The notes: generated by a model from the sequence alone, not told the origin. 64,000 nucleotides of DNA from Alteromonas sp. V450 (GCF_001885075.1 NZ_MODU01000004.1:4092001-4156000), one strand, 5' to 3'. Positions 1-9,748 are shown, counted from the first letter of the stretch. Made by a program: numbers and translations.

Positions 1-57
1 ACTCTTTTATTTTTGGTTAAATGCACTTACTTGCGCTATTGCGCACGTTACTGCGGG

Positions 58-2310
58 TTAATTTAAACTGTAAGGCTGTCGATAGCCAAACATTCCGTCT
101 TGCAGCATATTTCTTCTAGCGCCAGACGAACCAATACCTTTAAAGATAAATTGCAGTGAAATACCAGAATCGAAGTCGTCAGTATTCTGTAATCCACCCT
201 CATTATAGCGATTATTTAGGCTGCGCTGAGCAACTAGCCTTATAGCCCAACAACAAGATTCATATTGAATGCCTGTATAGGTCTCTACGCTTCGGTCTCG
301 CTCAAGATCGCGGTAAGTTCTTCCAACCCAATGCCAGTTTTCAGACAATGGCCAGCTTGCCGACAAACCAATTTGATCTATCGTCTCACCACTTAAATCA
401 CGAACGTAACGATGATTTAGTTGAACAAACCGGGAGTCGTCTTTTCGATATTCCACACCCACGCTGCTTAAGTCGACTTTGTCGGTTTCAGTTGTAACTT
501 GAACGTCGGTGTGTAAAAACCACCTGTCGTTCAAACGCCAGTCAACCTCGGCCGCTAACGCTGAACGATCTTGATTTTTCGTTGCTGCAATAACTTTATT
601 ATCTTCAAGATAGAATATCTGACCTACGCTAAGAACGAATTGTTCCCGATTGTTTTTATCAAGCGTGCGCGTTGTTACACCCAACGTGATTTGGTTATTG
701 TCGCTGATTCGGTCTAAACCTGTGAACTCTTGACCTCTGAACAGGCCTTCAACGTCTGTTAACAAAGGGGTTGAATCGTAGAATCCGATTGCGGTCTGGT
801 CTTCGTACGACGTGTAAAGATACTGCACTTTGGGTTCAAGAGTCATTGACATATCGTTACTGAAAAACGAGGTTTCTCTTTCGAAATAAAGCGCACCATA
901 CAGTCTTGCTTGACCTAGCGTTCTATCCACACTCTCGTCTAAATTAGTGCCTTCGACATTATCTTGTTGATAAACAGTTTGAAATAACGTTGTTTCAGCA
1001 ACGAATTCTCCCCAGGCGGCGCGCACAGGTAATGATACCGTCGGTGCTATGTGATAGCGCGTTGCCGTGGGTGCAGTACTTGAATTGTTATCAAAATGCG
1101 CAATTTCAGACTCAAGATCAAACTCTACATAGTCACCTAAAGACGTTGTGTATCGCATCTTTAACTCTGGGAGCGCGCGATAGCTATCTGCTGTGTCGCC
1201 CAGTACTTCAAAGTCTTTTATCTGCATGTTGACAGACAAATTCTGAGAGTAATAACTTAAGCCAATACTTCTATACAAGTGGGTGTCGGCGCGGCTGTAA
1301 TAATCAGAGCCCAAATCTAACAGATAGTTGTTGTCGCTTAGGCCATTAAAGTCGACATTGAGTAACCAATCCTCGGCGATGACTCCCTGATGTTCAAGCC
1401 GGTAAAAGTAACGGTCTGGGTTTCCGGAAATATCCGAATCGCTTGGCAAATATTCTACGTAGGCTTTGCCTTGACTGTTATCTGTTAAGTAACGAAATTC
1501 AGTATTTAATTGAACCCCTCGACGTGTCATTACTCTTGGCGATATTGTCATGTCGTAGTTTGGCGCGATGTTCCAGTAAAATGGCTGAGTGTAATCCACT
1601 CCCGTTCGGCTTGAACTCGTTAGCTCAGGAAACAAAAGGCCGGTTTGACGTTCATTACTAACAGGAAATGCAAAATACGGCAGATAAAAAACCGGCACGT
1701 CAGCAATATAGAAACGGGTGTGTTTGGCTTGCCCCCACACGGTACCCTTTTCAAGGCTTATTTCACTTGCACGTAGCAACCAATCTTCCTCTCCATCTGG
1801 ACAGGTTGTGAAGCTCACATCTTTTAAAACGATGCCTGTATCTGTATCAAGCAGAATATCTTGAGCTGCACCTTGACCAACAAATCCCGTCAGCTGATAA
1901 CGGGTGTTTTTCATTTCCAATCGTTCTTCTTCAGAGCGCAGTGAAACGGAGTCGCTTTCTACTTTTAGTTGGGCGTCTTGGTAAGTCACATCGCCCTTTG
2001 CTATGAGGTCTTTGCCATTGCCGTTAACTTGAGCTTGAGATGCACTGATAGTGGCAGAGTCTGACGTAATATCGACATTGCCAGAGAACAAGGCCACCTT
2101 ATTTTCTACTATTTCCGTTCTGTTGGCTTCTACTTTGACGTGACCTTTTGGCATCAATGATTGCGAGGAAAATGCGATGGGTTCGGCAGAGCAAAGCTCA
2201 AGTGGCACTGCACTTGAAGCTGTGTTTAAAGCTGATTTCGTCGTTTCCTGTGCAAACGCGACAGTAGGCATAAGGGTCGCGGAAACAAGCATGGCGCAGG
2301 TTTTTTTCAT
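58..2310 (-). CDS. lptD: LPS-assembly protein LptD
   Basis: This is the outer-membrane beta-barrel that, with lipoprotein LptE, inserts lipopolysaccharide into the outer leaflet. The 750-residue product starts with a Sec signal peptide (MKKTCAML..., cleavage near VAFA-QE). An OstA/LptA-like jellyroll follows at about residues 55-170 (VEANRTEIVENKVALFSG), then a long barrel domain rich in alternating aromatic strands up to the C-terminus. The length is typical for the family. Paired cysteines near the N-terminus (C41), mid-protein (FTTCPDG) and CC near residue 687 fit the disulfides known to be needed for LptD maturation. The ATG at 2310 begins the signal peptide. It is divergent from djlA, as in many gammaproteobacteria. 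LptA, B and C of the same pathway lie at 43-45 kb. Confidence 0.96.
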   Translation of the reverse strand: MKKTCAMLVSATLMPTVAFAQETTKSALNTASSAVPLELCSAEPIAFSSQSLMPKGHVKVEANRTEIVENKVALFSGNVDITSDSATISASQAQVNGNGKDLIAKGDVTYQDAQLKVESDSVSLRSEEERLEMKNTRYQLTGFVGQGAAQDILLDTDTGIVLKDVSFTTCPDGEEDWLLRASEISLEKGTVWGQAKHTRFYIADVPVFYLPYFAFPVSNERQTGLLFPELTSSSRTGVDYTQPFYWNIAPNYDMTISPRVMTRRGVQLNTEFRYLTDNSQGKAYVEYLPSDSDISGNPDRYFYRLEHQGVIAEDWLLNVDFNGLSDNNYLLDLGSDYYSRADTHLYRSIGLSYYSQNLSVNMQIKDFEVLGDTADSYRALPELKMRYTTSLGDYVEFDLESEIAHFDNNSSTAPTATRYHIAPTVSLPVRAAWGEFVAETTLFQTVYQQDNVEGTNLDESVDRTLGQARLYGALYFERETSFFSNDMSMTLEPKVQYLYTSYEDQTAIGFYDSTPLLTDVEGLFRGQEFTGLDRISDNNQITLGVTTRTLDKNNREQFVLSVGQIFYLEDNKVIAATKNQDRSALAAEVDWRLNDRWFLHTDVQVTTETDKVDLSSVGVEYRKDDSRFVQLNHRYVRDLSGETIDQIGLSASWPLSENWHWVGRTYRDLERDRSVETYTGIQYESCCWAIRLVAQRSLNNRYNEGGLQNTDDFDSGISLQFIFKGIGSSGARRNMLQDGMFGYRQPYSLN

Positions 2311-2578
2311 GCGTTAATGGGTGGCCTGTTTTGTTGTTTATTGTTAGAGCTATCTACGTCAAGCGGTCAATTCTAAGCGCTTTATCCATTTTTACCAACC
2401 ATTCAGACAAAAAAATGCGCTATGCGTCTATTTTATAGACGACTTGACTGTTTTAAAGCGGTTGAACCTTGATTTCAATACGTCAATGCATACTTCTTAA
2501 ACCTAATGGATTTGATATAGTGATGTTAGGTTCAATCGCTAAAAGCTCGTGTTTATGCATCTACGGAGCACAATATAA
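2311..2578. promoter_or_regulatory. lptD-djlA divergent intergenic region
   Basis: This 268 bp stretch must carry promoters for both divergent genes. On the minus strand a TTGACG element (about 2366) followed 16 bases later by TAAACA is a plausible sigma-70 promoter for lptD. The djlA start is preceded by CGGAG at about 2564. No strong hairpin was seen. The promoter assignment is by eye only. Confidence 0.35.
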
Positions 2579-3439
2579 ATGTCAGTGTGGGGAAAAATTC
2601 TCGGCGTTCTGTTCGGTTTTATGTTTTTGAAGTTTTTTGGGGCTGTTTTGGGCCTCATCGTTGGGCACTTATTTGATAAGGCTTACAGTCAAGACTTCAA
2701 TCAGCTGGGCGGGTTTGGGCGCTTTTTTACCGATCAAAATAGCCTAAAACAGCAAGCAATATTTTTTCATAGCTTGTTTAGTGCACTGGGCCATTTGGCA
2801 AAGTCTGATGGCAGTGTAACTGACCATGAAATCCAGGTAGCGACGGCATTAATGGATGAAATGCAATTATCTGGTGAAGCAAGAACTGAGGCGCAAAATG
2901 CGTTTAGAGAAGGAAAGGCGAGAGACTTTCCGTTAGAAGAGAGCCTCAAAAGCTTCTACGACGCGACTCATGGGAGACGCGATATATTGCAAGTATTTCT
3001 TGAGATACTGATTCAAGCTGCATTTGCTGATGGCAAGCTCTCGCAAGAAGAGTACCGGGTTTTGGAGAAAGTGGCCAAACCGCTAGGATTTAGACGAAGA
3101 GATCTGGAGTTCTTAATTTCTGCTTATGAAGCTGAATTGCGTTTTCGACAGCGAAATGGGCAGCGCTATCAAAATTATAGTCAGCATCAGCGCAGCCGAA
3201 ACGAACAAACCTCTTATTCGGAGCAGGCAAGCGTTGACGATGCTTACCGCATTCTTGGCGTGAGTGCAAAAGACGATGAAAAAACCATAAAGCGGGCATA
3301 CCGTAAACGAATGTCAGAGCATCACCCTGATAAACTGATATCTAAAGGTCTTCCTGAGCAGGCGATGGAAATTGCCAAAAAGAAATCACAGGATATTCAG
3401 GCCGCTTACGAACTTATTAAACAAAAGCGTGGTTTTTAG
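2579..3439 (+). CDS. djlA: Co-chaperone DjlA (TerB + DnaJ domains)
   Basis: This is a membrane-anchored DnaJ-like co-chaperone that stimulates DnaK at the inner membrane. The 286-residue product has one N-terminal transmembrane segment (about residues 7-31, glycine-containing as in known DjlA). A TerB-like helical domain follows (about 55-195, with DGSVTDHEIQVA and DGKLSQEEYRVLE as paired acidic motifs). A polar QN/S-rich linker leads to a C-terminal J domain (about 220-286) with the HPD tripeptide in SEHHPDKL. The last codon overlaps the start of xerD by one base (TAGTG), so the two are probably co-translated. lptD is divergent upstream, the usual neighbour. Confidence 0.95.
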   Translation: MSVWGKILGVLFGFMFLKFFGAVLGLIVGHLFDKAYSQDFNQLGGFGRFFTDQNSLKQQAIFFHSLFSALGHLAKSDGSVTDHEIQVATALMDEMQLSGEARTEAQNAFREGKARDFPLEESLKSFYDATHGRRDILQVFLEILIQAAFADGKLSQEEYRVLEKVAKPLGFRRRDLEFLISAYEAELRFRQRNGQRYQNYSQHQRSRNEQTSYSEQASVDDAYRILGVSAKDDEKTIKRAYRKRMSEHHPDKLISKGLPEQAMEIAKKKSQDIQAAYELIKQKRGF

Positions 3440-4365
3440 TGGCTAAACAAGCGCGACAACTCACCTATGTACCCGCTGCAAGCCAGTCACATATTGATGG
3501 CTTCATTGAGATGTTGTGGTTAGAAAAGGGGTTGTCGGAGCACACTCAGCAGAGTTACCGAACAGATTTGACTAAGCTAGCGCTTTTTTGCAATAACCAA
3601 GGCATTAAAGATATTAGCGTGCTAGCGACTGAACAGTTACAAGATTATTTGGCTTTTAGGTTTGAGCAGGGCCTGTCAACAAGAAGCACGCAGCGTGCGT
3701 TGAGCGCTATTCGCGCTTTCTTTGTTTATCTCATTAACCGGCAAGTTAGGGTGGATAGCCCTGTATCAGCGCTGTCTAATCCGAAAACGCCTAAAGCGTT
3801 GCCCACATCGCTTAGCGAAAAACAAGTAGAAGAACTTCTTGCAGCACCGAATTCTGAAGACCCCATCGAATGTCGAGATAAAAGCATGCTTGAAGTGCTT
3901 TATGCAACGGGCCTTCGGGTAAGTGAATTGATCAGTTTAACGATGGATCAAATCAGTCTGCAGCAAGGTGTGGTAAGGGTGGTTGGAAAAGGCAATAAAG
4001 AACGGCTTGTGCCATTAGGTGAAGAGGCCATTGAGTGGTTGCTTACCTATATTAAAACAGCTCGACCAGTGCTTTCATCAAAGCAGTCAGAGTTTGTATT
4101 TTTGAGTAGGCGTGGGCAAAAGATGACACGGCAAACATTTTGGCACCGCATTAAATACTATGCCGTAAAAGCCGGTATTGAACAGCATCTGTCACCTCAC
4201 ACATTGCGTCATGCTTTTGCTACGCATTTGTTAAACCACGGTGCAGACTTACGCGTTGTACAAATGCTATTAGGGCACAGCGACCTGTCTACAACGCAGA
4301 TATACACTCATGTAGCCACAGAACGATTACAAACGCTTATTCATAGTCACCATCCAAGGGGATGA
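3439..4365 (+). CDS. xerD: Site-specific tyrosine recombinase XerD
   Basis: XerD acts with XerC at the dif site to resolve chromosome dimers, under FtsK control. The 308-residue product has an N-terminal SAM-like core-binding domain (residues 15-105) and a C-terminal catalytic domain with the expected residues. These are Arg in TGLRVSEL, Lys in GKGNKERLVPL, HTLRHAFATHLL (His-x-x-Arg), LGHSDLSTTQIYTHV (His and the nucleophile Tyr). The start is a GTG overlapping the djlA stop. XerD rather than XerC is favoured by the downstream dsbC and recJ, the classical xerD-dsbC-recJ order. Confidence 0.93.
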   Translation: MAKQARQLTYVPAASQSHIDGFIEMLWLEKGLSEHTQQSYRTDLTKLALFCNNQGIKDISVLATEQLQDYLAFRFEQGLSTRSTQRALSAIRAFFVYLINRQVRVDSPVSALSNPKTPKALPTSLSEKQVEELLAAPNSEDPIECRDKSMLEVLYATGLRVSELISLTMDQISLQQGVVRVVGKGNKERLVPLGEEAIEWLLTYIKTARPVLSSKQSEFVFLSRRGQKMTRQTFWHRIKYYAVKAGIEQHLSPHTLRHAFATHLLNHGADLRVVQMLLGHSDLSTTQIYTHVATERLQTLIHSHHPRG

Positions 4366-4627
4366 CGGTAATATGCACAAGGCTCAAAGAATGGTGAAAG
4401 CAGTAAAGGCTGCGATAAGTCACCGTTATTTGTATTTTAAAATTAAGTCGCTGTGTTACGATAAGCCGATAATTAATGAACAAGTTAACAGCTAAGCGTA
4501 ATGAAAATATCTCATTGAAAAATGAAAGGTATACCACGTGGCAGCGGTCTATTAATTTGTGCAGTAATTTCTTTTCAACAAAGAAATAAGTGAAAGTAAA
4601 ACCCGCATTAGGGATTGGAGTAGTTTT

Positions 4628-5350
4628 GTGAAATTTATGAAAAATGTGGTACTTGCAGGCGTACTCGCTGTTTCATCGTTAGCAGCGTTGAGTACCAATG
4701 CAGCGGATGAGGCTGCTATTAAAGAAAAGCTTAGCAGTACATTAGGCCTTGAAGTTGACGCTATTGCTGACTCTCCTGTCTCTGGTCTTGTGCAAGTCTC
4801 TACTAATAGAGGCTTATTCTACGTTAGCGAAGACGGCGGATACTTGCTACAAGCTCGTGTTTTTAATATTGACGAAAATATGCGAAATGAGACCGAAATA
4901 GCACTATCTTCTATGCGCCAGGAAAGCGTGCGTGCAATGGAAGAAGCGTCTATCTCATTTAAAGCGAAAGACGAAAAGTACGTGATAAATGTGTTCACCG
5001 ACATATCCTGCGGATATTGCCGAAAGCTGCACAATGAGATTGGTCAGCTTAACGATGCAGGGATTACCGTTAATTATCTGGCATTTCCACGTGCAGGCTT
5101 AAACAGTCAAAACTACGATGACATGGTGTCAGTATGGTGTGCCGAAAATCCGCAAAAAGCGATTACTGAGGCTAAAGCAGGCGAAAACGTAGCGAGTGCA
5201 AGCTGCACGAACAAAGTGGCGGAGCAGTATATGTTAGGGCAAAAACTGGGTGTCAATGGCACGCCGAATATTATACTGCCTGATGGTACGCTTATTCCTG
5301 GATATCAGCCAGCAGCGCTAATTGTGAAAGCGTTAGAAGAAGCCGGTTAA
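4628..5350 (+). CDS. dsbC: Thiol:disulfide interchange protein DsbC
   Basis: This is a periplasmic disulfide isomerase that repairs wrong disulfides and is kept reduced by DsbD. The 240-residue product has a signal peptide (cleavage near TNA-ADEA), an N-terminal dimerisation domain (about 27-80) and a thioredoxin-fold domain with the active site CGYC in DISCGYCRKLH. A second cysteine pair is present (WCAEN and ASCTN), and the cis-Pro loop is GVNGTPNI. The GTG at 4628 is chosen as start because GGAG at 4617-4620 lies 7 bases upstream, while the ATG at 4637 would be too far. A rho-independent terminator follows. Confidence 0.95.
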   Translation: MKFMKNVVLAGVLAVSSLAALSTNAADEAAIKEKLSSTLGLEVDAIADSPVSGLVQVSTNRGLFYVSEDGGYLLQARVFNIDENMRNETEIALSSMRQESVRAMEEASISFKAKDEKYVINVFTDISCGYCRKLHNEIGQLNDAGITVNYLAFPRAGLNSQNYDDMVSVWCAENPQKAITEAKAGENVASASCTNKVAEQYMLGQKLGVNGTPNIILPDGTLIPGYQPAALIVKALEEAG

Positions 5351-5661
5351 TAGCCCTACACAAAACAGAGTAATGTTAAAAGCGCACAAGTGTTCTCACT
5401 TTGTGCGTTTTTTAATTTTTGTTGCACTGTTTTTTAGTCTATGGCGCCCTCAAACCAATCCGCTTAGAAAATTAGCCTGGCTAGACGGGCAAATTTAAAA
5501 TGTCTTTATTCTTCTTTGTTTCACCTTGATGTAGAACGAATACACCTGCGATATCACGCAGCAATTACGAACATTTTAAGTCTCGCTGAGTGGGTGATTA
5601 TCTATGCGGACTGGTATAACATGCGCCCTAATTCTTTTGAAAAAAGTTAATAGCAGTTTCT
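5351..5661. other. dsbC-recJ intergenic region
   Basis: These 311 bp hold the dsbC terminator and, near 5616, a TATAAC hexamer followed by a GC-rich stretch (ATGCGCCC), a likely -10 for recJ. No open reading frame or repeat of note was seen in the remainder. Confidence 0.4.
5378..5415 (+). terminator. Terminator after dsbC
   Basis: A GC-rich stem reads GCGCACAAGTG, TTCT loop, CACTTTGTGCG (one bulged base), followed by a run of T. It separates dsbC from recJ, so recJ is transcribed from its own promoter here, unlike a strict xerD-dsbC-recJ operon. Confidence 0.8.
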
Positions 5662-7383
5662 ATGATTTTACCTGTAGTGCGCCGAGTTGTGACCGGCGAA
5701 AGTTTAAGTGAAGACTTACACCCCGTTATTGACAGAATTTATCGGGGGCGTGAGGTACGGTCACTCAATGAGCTTGAGAATGGACTGAAAGGCTTAACGC
5801 ACTTTAATGAACTAAAGGGAATGGCAGAAGCAGTTAGCTTGTTAGCGCAGGCGGTCAAGCGCAACAAACGCATTATTATTGTTGGAGATTTTGATGCTGA
5901 TGGTGCAACCAGTACGTCAGTATGCATTTTGGCATTGCGCGAAATGGGATTTTCCAACGTCGACTATCTGATACCAAATCGTTTCGATTTTGGCTATGGT
6001 TTAAGTGTTCCCATCGTTGATGTGGCTGTTCAACAAGGCGCTGACGTTATTGTAACCGTGGATAACGGTATTTCGTGCATTGACGGCGTAAAACACGCGA
6101 AGGCGCAAGGACTTGATGTCATAGTGACCGACCACCACTTACCCGGTGACACACTGCCGCCCGCTGACGCTATAGTCAATCCTAATCAGCCTGCGTGTAC
6201 CTTTCCATCAAAAAACCTCGCCGGTGTTGGCGTTGCGTTTTACGTCATGTTGGCATTAAAGGCTGCACTTCAAAAAGAAGGGTATTTTGAACAGCGCCGA
6301 CTTGTGCCGCCAAATTTAGCCACATTACTTGATATCGTGGCAGTCGGAACCGTCGCGGATGTGGTGCCATTAGATAAAAATAATCGGATTTTGGTTCACC
6401 AAGGCTTACAGCGTATTCGTGCAGGTAAATGCAGGCCGGGCATAAAAGCATTAGTTGAGGTGGCGAACCGCGAATGCGGATATTTAACGTCAACAGATCT
6501 TGGGTTTGTCGTGGGGCCTAGACTCAATGCTGCAGGTCGACTGGATGACATGTCGCAGGGCATTGCCTGCCTATTGGAAGACGATGTAATTCAAGCGCGC
6601 ATGATGGCCAGTGAGCTTGATGCGTTAAATAAAGAGCGCCGAGAAATAGAGGCTGGAATGAAAGCGCAAGCCGAGCAGGCGCTAGAAAAAATGTCGTTGA
6701 ATGAAGGCGATATGCCTAGCGCACTGGTGGTATATCGCGAGGATTTCCATCAAGGGGTAATTGGTATTGTTGCAGGAAGATTGAAGGAACAGTATCTGAA
6801 ACCCGTTATCGCGTTTGCCCATCAAGATGACGAGGTAGTTAAGGGGTCGGCCCGCTCCATTCCTGGCGTTCATATTCGAGATGTACTTGACGAAGTAAAT
6901 ACGCGCTATCCGGGAATAATCGATAAATTCGGTGGGCATGCCATGGCGGCGGGATTGAGCCTTGCTGTGACGAACTTACCGGCATTTGAAAAGGCATTTA
7001 TTGAAATAGCCGGTGCGTATGTGGCTAAACTTGAGGGAAGTCACGTATTGATGTCCGACGGCGATCTAAATGCCAGTGAACTTTCTCTCTCCTTTGCCCG
7101 TTTGCTTCGACAAGCAGGTCCTTTTGGACAAGGTTTTGAATCTCCAATGTTCGACGGTGAATTTTCGTTGGTTGATCAGCGACTTGTTGGGCAAAAGCAT
7201 CTTAAAATGGTGTTAAAAACAAATGACGGTAGTGAAGTTGACGCTATTGCATTTAATGTGGACTTAGCACAATGGCCAAACGCTTCGATAACGCATATTC
7301 ACATAGCATACCGACTTGATATCAACGTATTTAGAGGTCAAGAGAATGTACAGCTTATCGTTGAACAGTTAGAAGCGCGGTAG
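5662..7383 (+). CDS. recJ: Single-stranded-DNA-specific exonuclease RecJ
   Basis: RecJ degrades ssDNA 5' to 3' in recombination and mismatch repair. The 573-residue product carries DHH-phosphoesterase motifs: GDFDADGATSTS (motif I), VTVDNGIS (II), TDHHLPGD (III, the DHH motif) and GPRLNAAGRLDD (IV). A DHHA1 domain contains KGSARSIPG and FGGHAMAAGLSL, and a C-terminal OB-fold is present. The length matches E. coli RecJ (577). There is no obvious strong ribosome binding site before the ATG. The next gene starts 8 bases after the stop. Confidence 0.96.
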   Translation: MILPVVRRVVTGESLSEDLHPVIDRIYRGREVRSLNELENGLKGLTHFNELKGMAEAVSLLAQAVKRNKRIIIVGDFDADGATSTSVCILALREMGFSNVDYLIPNRFDFGYGLSVPIVDVAVQQGADVIVTVDNGISCIDGVKHAKAQGLDVIVTDHHLPGDTLPPADAIVNPNQPACTFPSKNLAGVGVAFYVMLALKAALQKEGYFEQRRLVPPNLATLLDIVAVGTVADVVPLDKNNRILVHQGLQRIRAGKCRPGIKALVEVANRECGYLTSTDLGFVVGPRLNAAGRLDDMSQGIACLLEDDVIQARMMASELDALNKERREIEAGMKAQAEQALEKMSLNEGDMPSALVVYREDFHQGVIGIVAGRLKEQYLKPVIAFAHQDDEVVKGSARSIPGVHIRDVLDEVNTRYPGIIDKFGGHAMAAGLSLAVTNLPAFEKAFIEIAGAYVAKLEGSHVLMSDGDLNASELSLSFARLLRQAGPFGQGFESPMFDGEFSLVDQRLVGQKHLKMVLKTNDGSEVDAIAFNVDLAQWPNASITHIHIAYRLDINVFRGQENVQLIVEQLEAR

Positions 7384-7391
7384 TAACAACA

Positions 7392-7673
7392 GTGAAAAGT
7401 GAACGACAAAAACTCGTTGAAAAACACAAGCAATTGAATCAAACCGACAATGTGAAGGTAGTTTCTCACGTTCAAAGAGAGGAAAAGGACGGCGACTGGA
7501 TCCGTCATACGTTAATGCTAGAGAACATTGATGTTCCTTTTATCTACCGTAGAAAGCAACAATATCAAAGTTTGAAAGGTGCACGCGTTAACGTGACGTA
7601 CTATCGTCATATGGAAGAGGTGGCGGGCGTCGCGTTTGAAACGATGAAGGTAGTGCGCATAAAGCGCAGCTAA
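7392..7673 (+). CDS. Small conserved-looking protein between recJ and recO
   Basis: This 93-residue soluble, basic protein has no signal peptide or membrane segment. Its N-terminal half is charged (KSERQKLVEKHKQLNQTDNV) and the C-terminal half looks like a small beta-rich domain (RHTLMLENIDVPFIYRRKQQYQSLKGARVNVTYYRHMEEVAGVAFETMKVVRIKR). I do not recognise the family. It uses a GTG start 8 bases after recJ and ends 12 bases before recO, so it is almost certainly co-transcribed with two recombination-repair genes. A role linked to nucleic acid is an inference from context and charge only. Confidence 0.75.
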   Translation: MKSERQKLVEKHKQLNQTDNVKVVSHVQREEKDGDWIRHTLMLENIDVPFIYRRKQQYQSLKGARVNVTYYRHMEEVAGVAFETMKVVRIKRS

Positions 7674-7685
7674 AAGACCTGAAAT

Positions 7686-8384
7686 ATGAACACTGAATGG
7701 CTTAATGCTTACGTATTGCACCGACGCCCTTACCGGGAAACCAGTTATATTGTTGACTTTTTTACACTGGAAGAAGGTAAGGTTAGCGCCGTAGCCAAAG
7801 GGGTAAAAAACAGTAAGTCAGACAAAAAAAGTCTATTACAGCCATTCCAACAATTGCGCTTGCAGCTTAGCGGCAAATCAGACTTGAAGAACCTTCGCCA
7901 TGTTGAAAGTGTAAGGCCATCAGTTTCGCTTACTGGTAACGCGCTTTTTTGTGCGATGTACTTAAATGAGCTTACTAATCGAGTTATGCCAGCAGAACTT
8001 GCCAGTGATGGTGTATTTTATGCCTACACCGATGCATTGACAGCATTGCGCGATGTTAGTGACGTTGAAGCGACCCTTCGACAGTTCGAATTTGCCCTGC
8101 TTGACGAAATGGGGTTGCTCCCTGATTTCACGTTTGACGTAGAGTATGAATTACCCATAGTGGCCAATGAACGCTACAATTTTCAACCTGATGCGGGGTT
8201 TATCAAGTTACCCCGAGATTATACCGTCATAAAAGGGATCCCCGGAGAGGCGCTTTTGGCTTTGTCTGAGGGGGCGTTTACGCCCTTGAGTAAAAAAGTA
8301 GCGAAGGTGCTGTGTAGGGAACTTTTAAAGCCGCTCATCGGTGATAAACCGCTTAAAAGCCGAGAACTATTTACGCAAAAATAA
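7686..8384 (+). CDS. recO: DNA repair protein RecO
   Basis: RecO promotes RecA loading on SSB-coated ssDNA in the RecFOR pathway and anneals complementary strands. The 232-residue product has the N-terminal OB-fold (AYVLHRRPYRETSYIVDFFTLEEGKVSAVAKGVKNSKSDKK split over residues 5-45) and a helical C-terminal domain (ALFCAMYLNELTNRVM, FEFALLDEMGLLPD). The zinc-finger cysteines seen in some RecO proteins are absent, as in E. coli. It sits at the end of a recJ-hypothetical-recO unit. The rnc-era genes usual upstream of recO are not in this window. Confidence 0.93.
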   Translation: MNTEWLNAYVLHRRPYRETSYIVDFFTLEEGKVSAVAKGVKNSKSDKKSLLQPFQQLRLQLSGKSDLKNLRHVESVRPSVSLTGNALFCAMYLNELTNRVMPAELASDGVFYAYTDALTALRDVSDVEATLRQFEFALLDEMGLLPDFTFDVEYELPIVANERYNFQPDAGFIKLPRDYTVIKGIPGEALLALSEGAFTPLSKKVAKVLCRELLKPLIGDKPLKSRELFTQK

Positions 8385-8501
8385 GCGGCGTAAATTATTT
8401 TACTTTAACCCAAGGCAGTACCACGCTTTTCGGCCATAAACTTTGCTACAATTGCGCCAAGATTAGATACTGGCAGTCGATTTAATACTCTGAGGGTTAC
8501 T

Positions 8502-9239
8502 ATGAGCACAATATTATTAGGCGTTAACATTGATCACATCGCTACCCTGCGTAACGCGAGGGGAACGCACTATCCGGATCCTGTTCATGCTGCCGTTATT
8601 GCCGAACGAGCGGGCGCCGATGGCATAACCGTTCATCTACGTGAAGATCGTCGCCATATTAAAGATCGCGACGTGCGTATCTTGGCGCAAACTATTAATA
8701 CTCGTCTCAATCTAGAAATGGCAGTAACCGAAGAAATGTTGGCTATTGCCGAAGAAGTAAAGCCTGTCTTTTGCTGCTTAGTACCAGAAAAGCGCGAAGA
8801 GCTAACTACCGAAGGTGGTCTTGATGTGGCAGGGAATTTTGACAACATCAAAGCGGCGTGTGAGCGACTTGCTAATGCGAACATTTTGGTGTCGCTATTT
8901 ATTGATGCAGACAAAGCGCAAATTGACGCGGCCGCAGCATGTAACGCTCCTTACATCGAAATTCACACCGGACAATACGCAGAAGCCACCAGCGAAGAAG
9001 AACAGAACAAAGAGCTAGCTCGCTTAGTTGAAGGTATTGAATACGCAGATAGCTTAGGACTTAAAGTGAATGCAGGTCATGGCTTGCACTATCACAATGT
9101 TAAACCCATTGCGGCCATTCCTCAGCTAATCGAGCTTAATATTGGGCATGCTATTATCGCTCGCGCAGCGTTTGACGGCCTTCATACGGCCGTGGCTGAT
9201 ATGCGCAAGCTTATGCTTGAAGCGCGAGCGGGCATTTAA
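8502..9239 (+). CDS. pdxJ: Pyridoxine 5'-phosphate synthase PdxJ
   Basis: PdxJ condenses 1-deoxy-D-xylulose 5-phosphate with 3-amino-2-oxopropyl phosphate to give pyridoxine 5'-phosphate in the DXP-dependent vitamin B6 route. The 245-residue TIM-barrel product shows family signatures: [23 protein letters not shown] split at the N-terminus, [53 protein letters not shown] and [16 protein letters not shown]-like sequence precedes the ATG. A 117 bp gap after recO contains a TACAAT hexamer at about 8446 that may serve as its -10. acpS follows at 27 bases, as in E. coli. Confidence 0.96.
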   Translation: MSTILLGVNIDHIATLRNARGTHYPDPVHAAVIAERAGADGITVHLREDRRHIKDRDVRILAQTINTRLNLEMAVTEEMLAIAEEVKPVFCCLVPEKREELTTEGGLDVAGNFDNIKAACERLANANILVSLFIDADKAQIDAAAACNAPYIEIHTGQYAEATSEEEQNKELARLVEGIEYADSLGLKVNAGHGLHYHNVKPIAAIPQLIELNIGHAIIARAAFDGLHTAVADMRKLMLEARAGI

Positions 9240-9266
9240 CGTCAGATTCAATAGGGTGTAGATAAC

Positions 9267-9647
9267 GTGGCGATTGCGGGGCTAGGTACTGACATTGTAG
9301 AGATAGCGCGACTTGGTAAAGGTGACGGTGCTAATGCGCGTTTAGCCAAGCGGGTACTTACACCTGCCGAGTGGCAGCAGTTTAACGAGCACGGTACGCC
9401 AGTTCGCTTCTTGGCCAAGCGTTTTGCCGCCAAGGAAGCGGCGGTAAAAGCCCTTGGCACTGGAATTGGAAACGGGATCAGCTGGCAGCATATAGAAGTG
9501 CGCAATAACGATTTAGGTGCGCCAGAGCTTTATTTTTCTGGCGAGTTTGCTGCAATGTGCAAAAGCCGAGGTATCACGCGAAGCGTGGTCAGTATTTCAG
9601 ATGAGCAGCATTATGCTGTTGCAACCGTTATACTAGAGTCTGAATAG
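9267..9647 (+). CDS. acpS: Holo-[acyl-carrier-protein] synthase AcpS
   Basis: AcpS transfers 4'-phosphopantetheine from CoA to the serine of apo-ACP, activating fatty acid synthesis. The 126-residue product has the two metal/CoA motifs: GLGTDIVEIARL (Asp near residue 9) and RFLAKRFAAKEAAVKALGTGIG (Glu near residue 58). The start is GTG, preceded by GGGTG. It is in tandem with pdxJ. In many relatives barA lies between acpS and rlmD. Here only about 100 bp with no gene separates them. Confidence 0.95.
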   Translation: MAIAGLGTDIVEIARLGKGDGANARLAKRVLTPAEWQQFNEHGTPVRFLAKRFAAKEAAVKALGTGIGNGISWQHIEVRNNDLGAPELYFSGEFAAMCKSRGITRSVVSISDEQHYAVATVILESE

Positions 9648-9748
9648 ATCAACTGCCTTAGACCCACGTAGGCGACTTCTATGTGGTGAGCACACGAAAA
9701 AACCTCTACTCACATCAAACCATGTAAAGCAAGTAATCGGAGTCACAC

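Noticed and set aside
4337-4537. Minus-strand 66-residue frame between xerD and dsbC
   Set aside because: It lies partly over the xerD 3' end, with no ribosome binding site or family. The region is better read as the dsbC upstream sequence.
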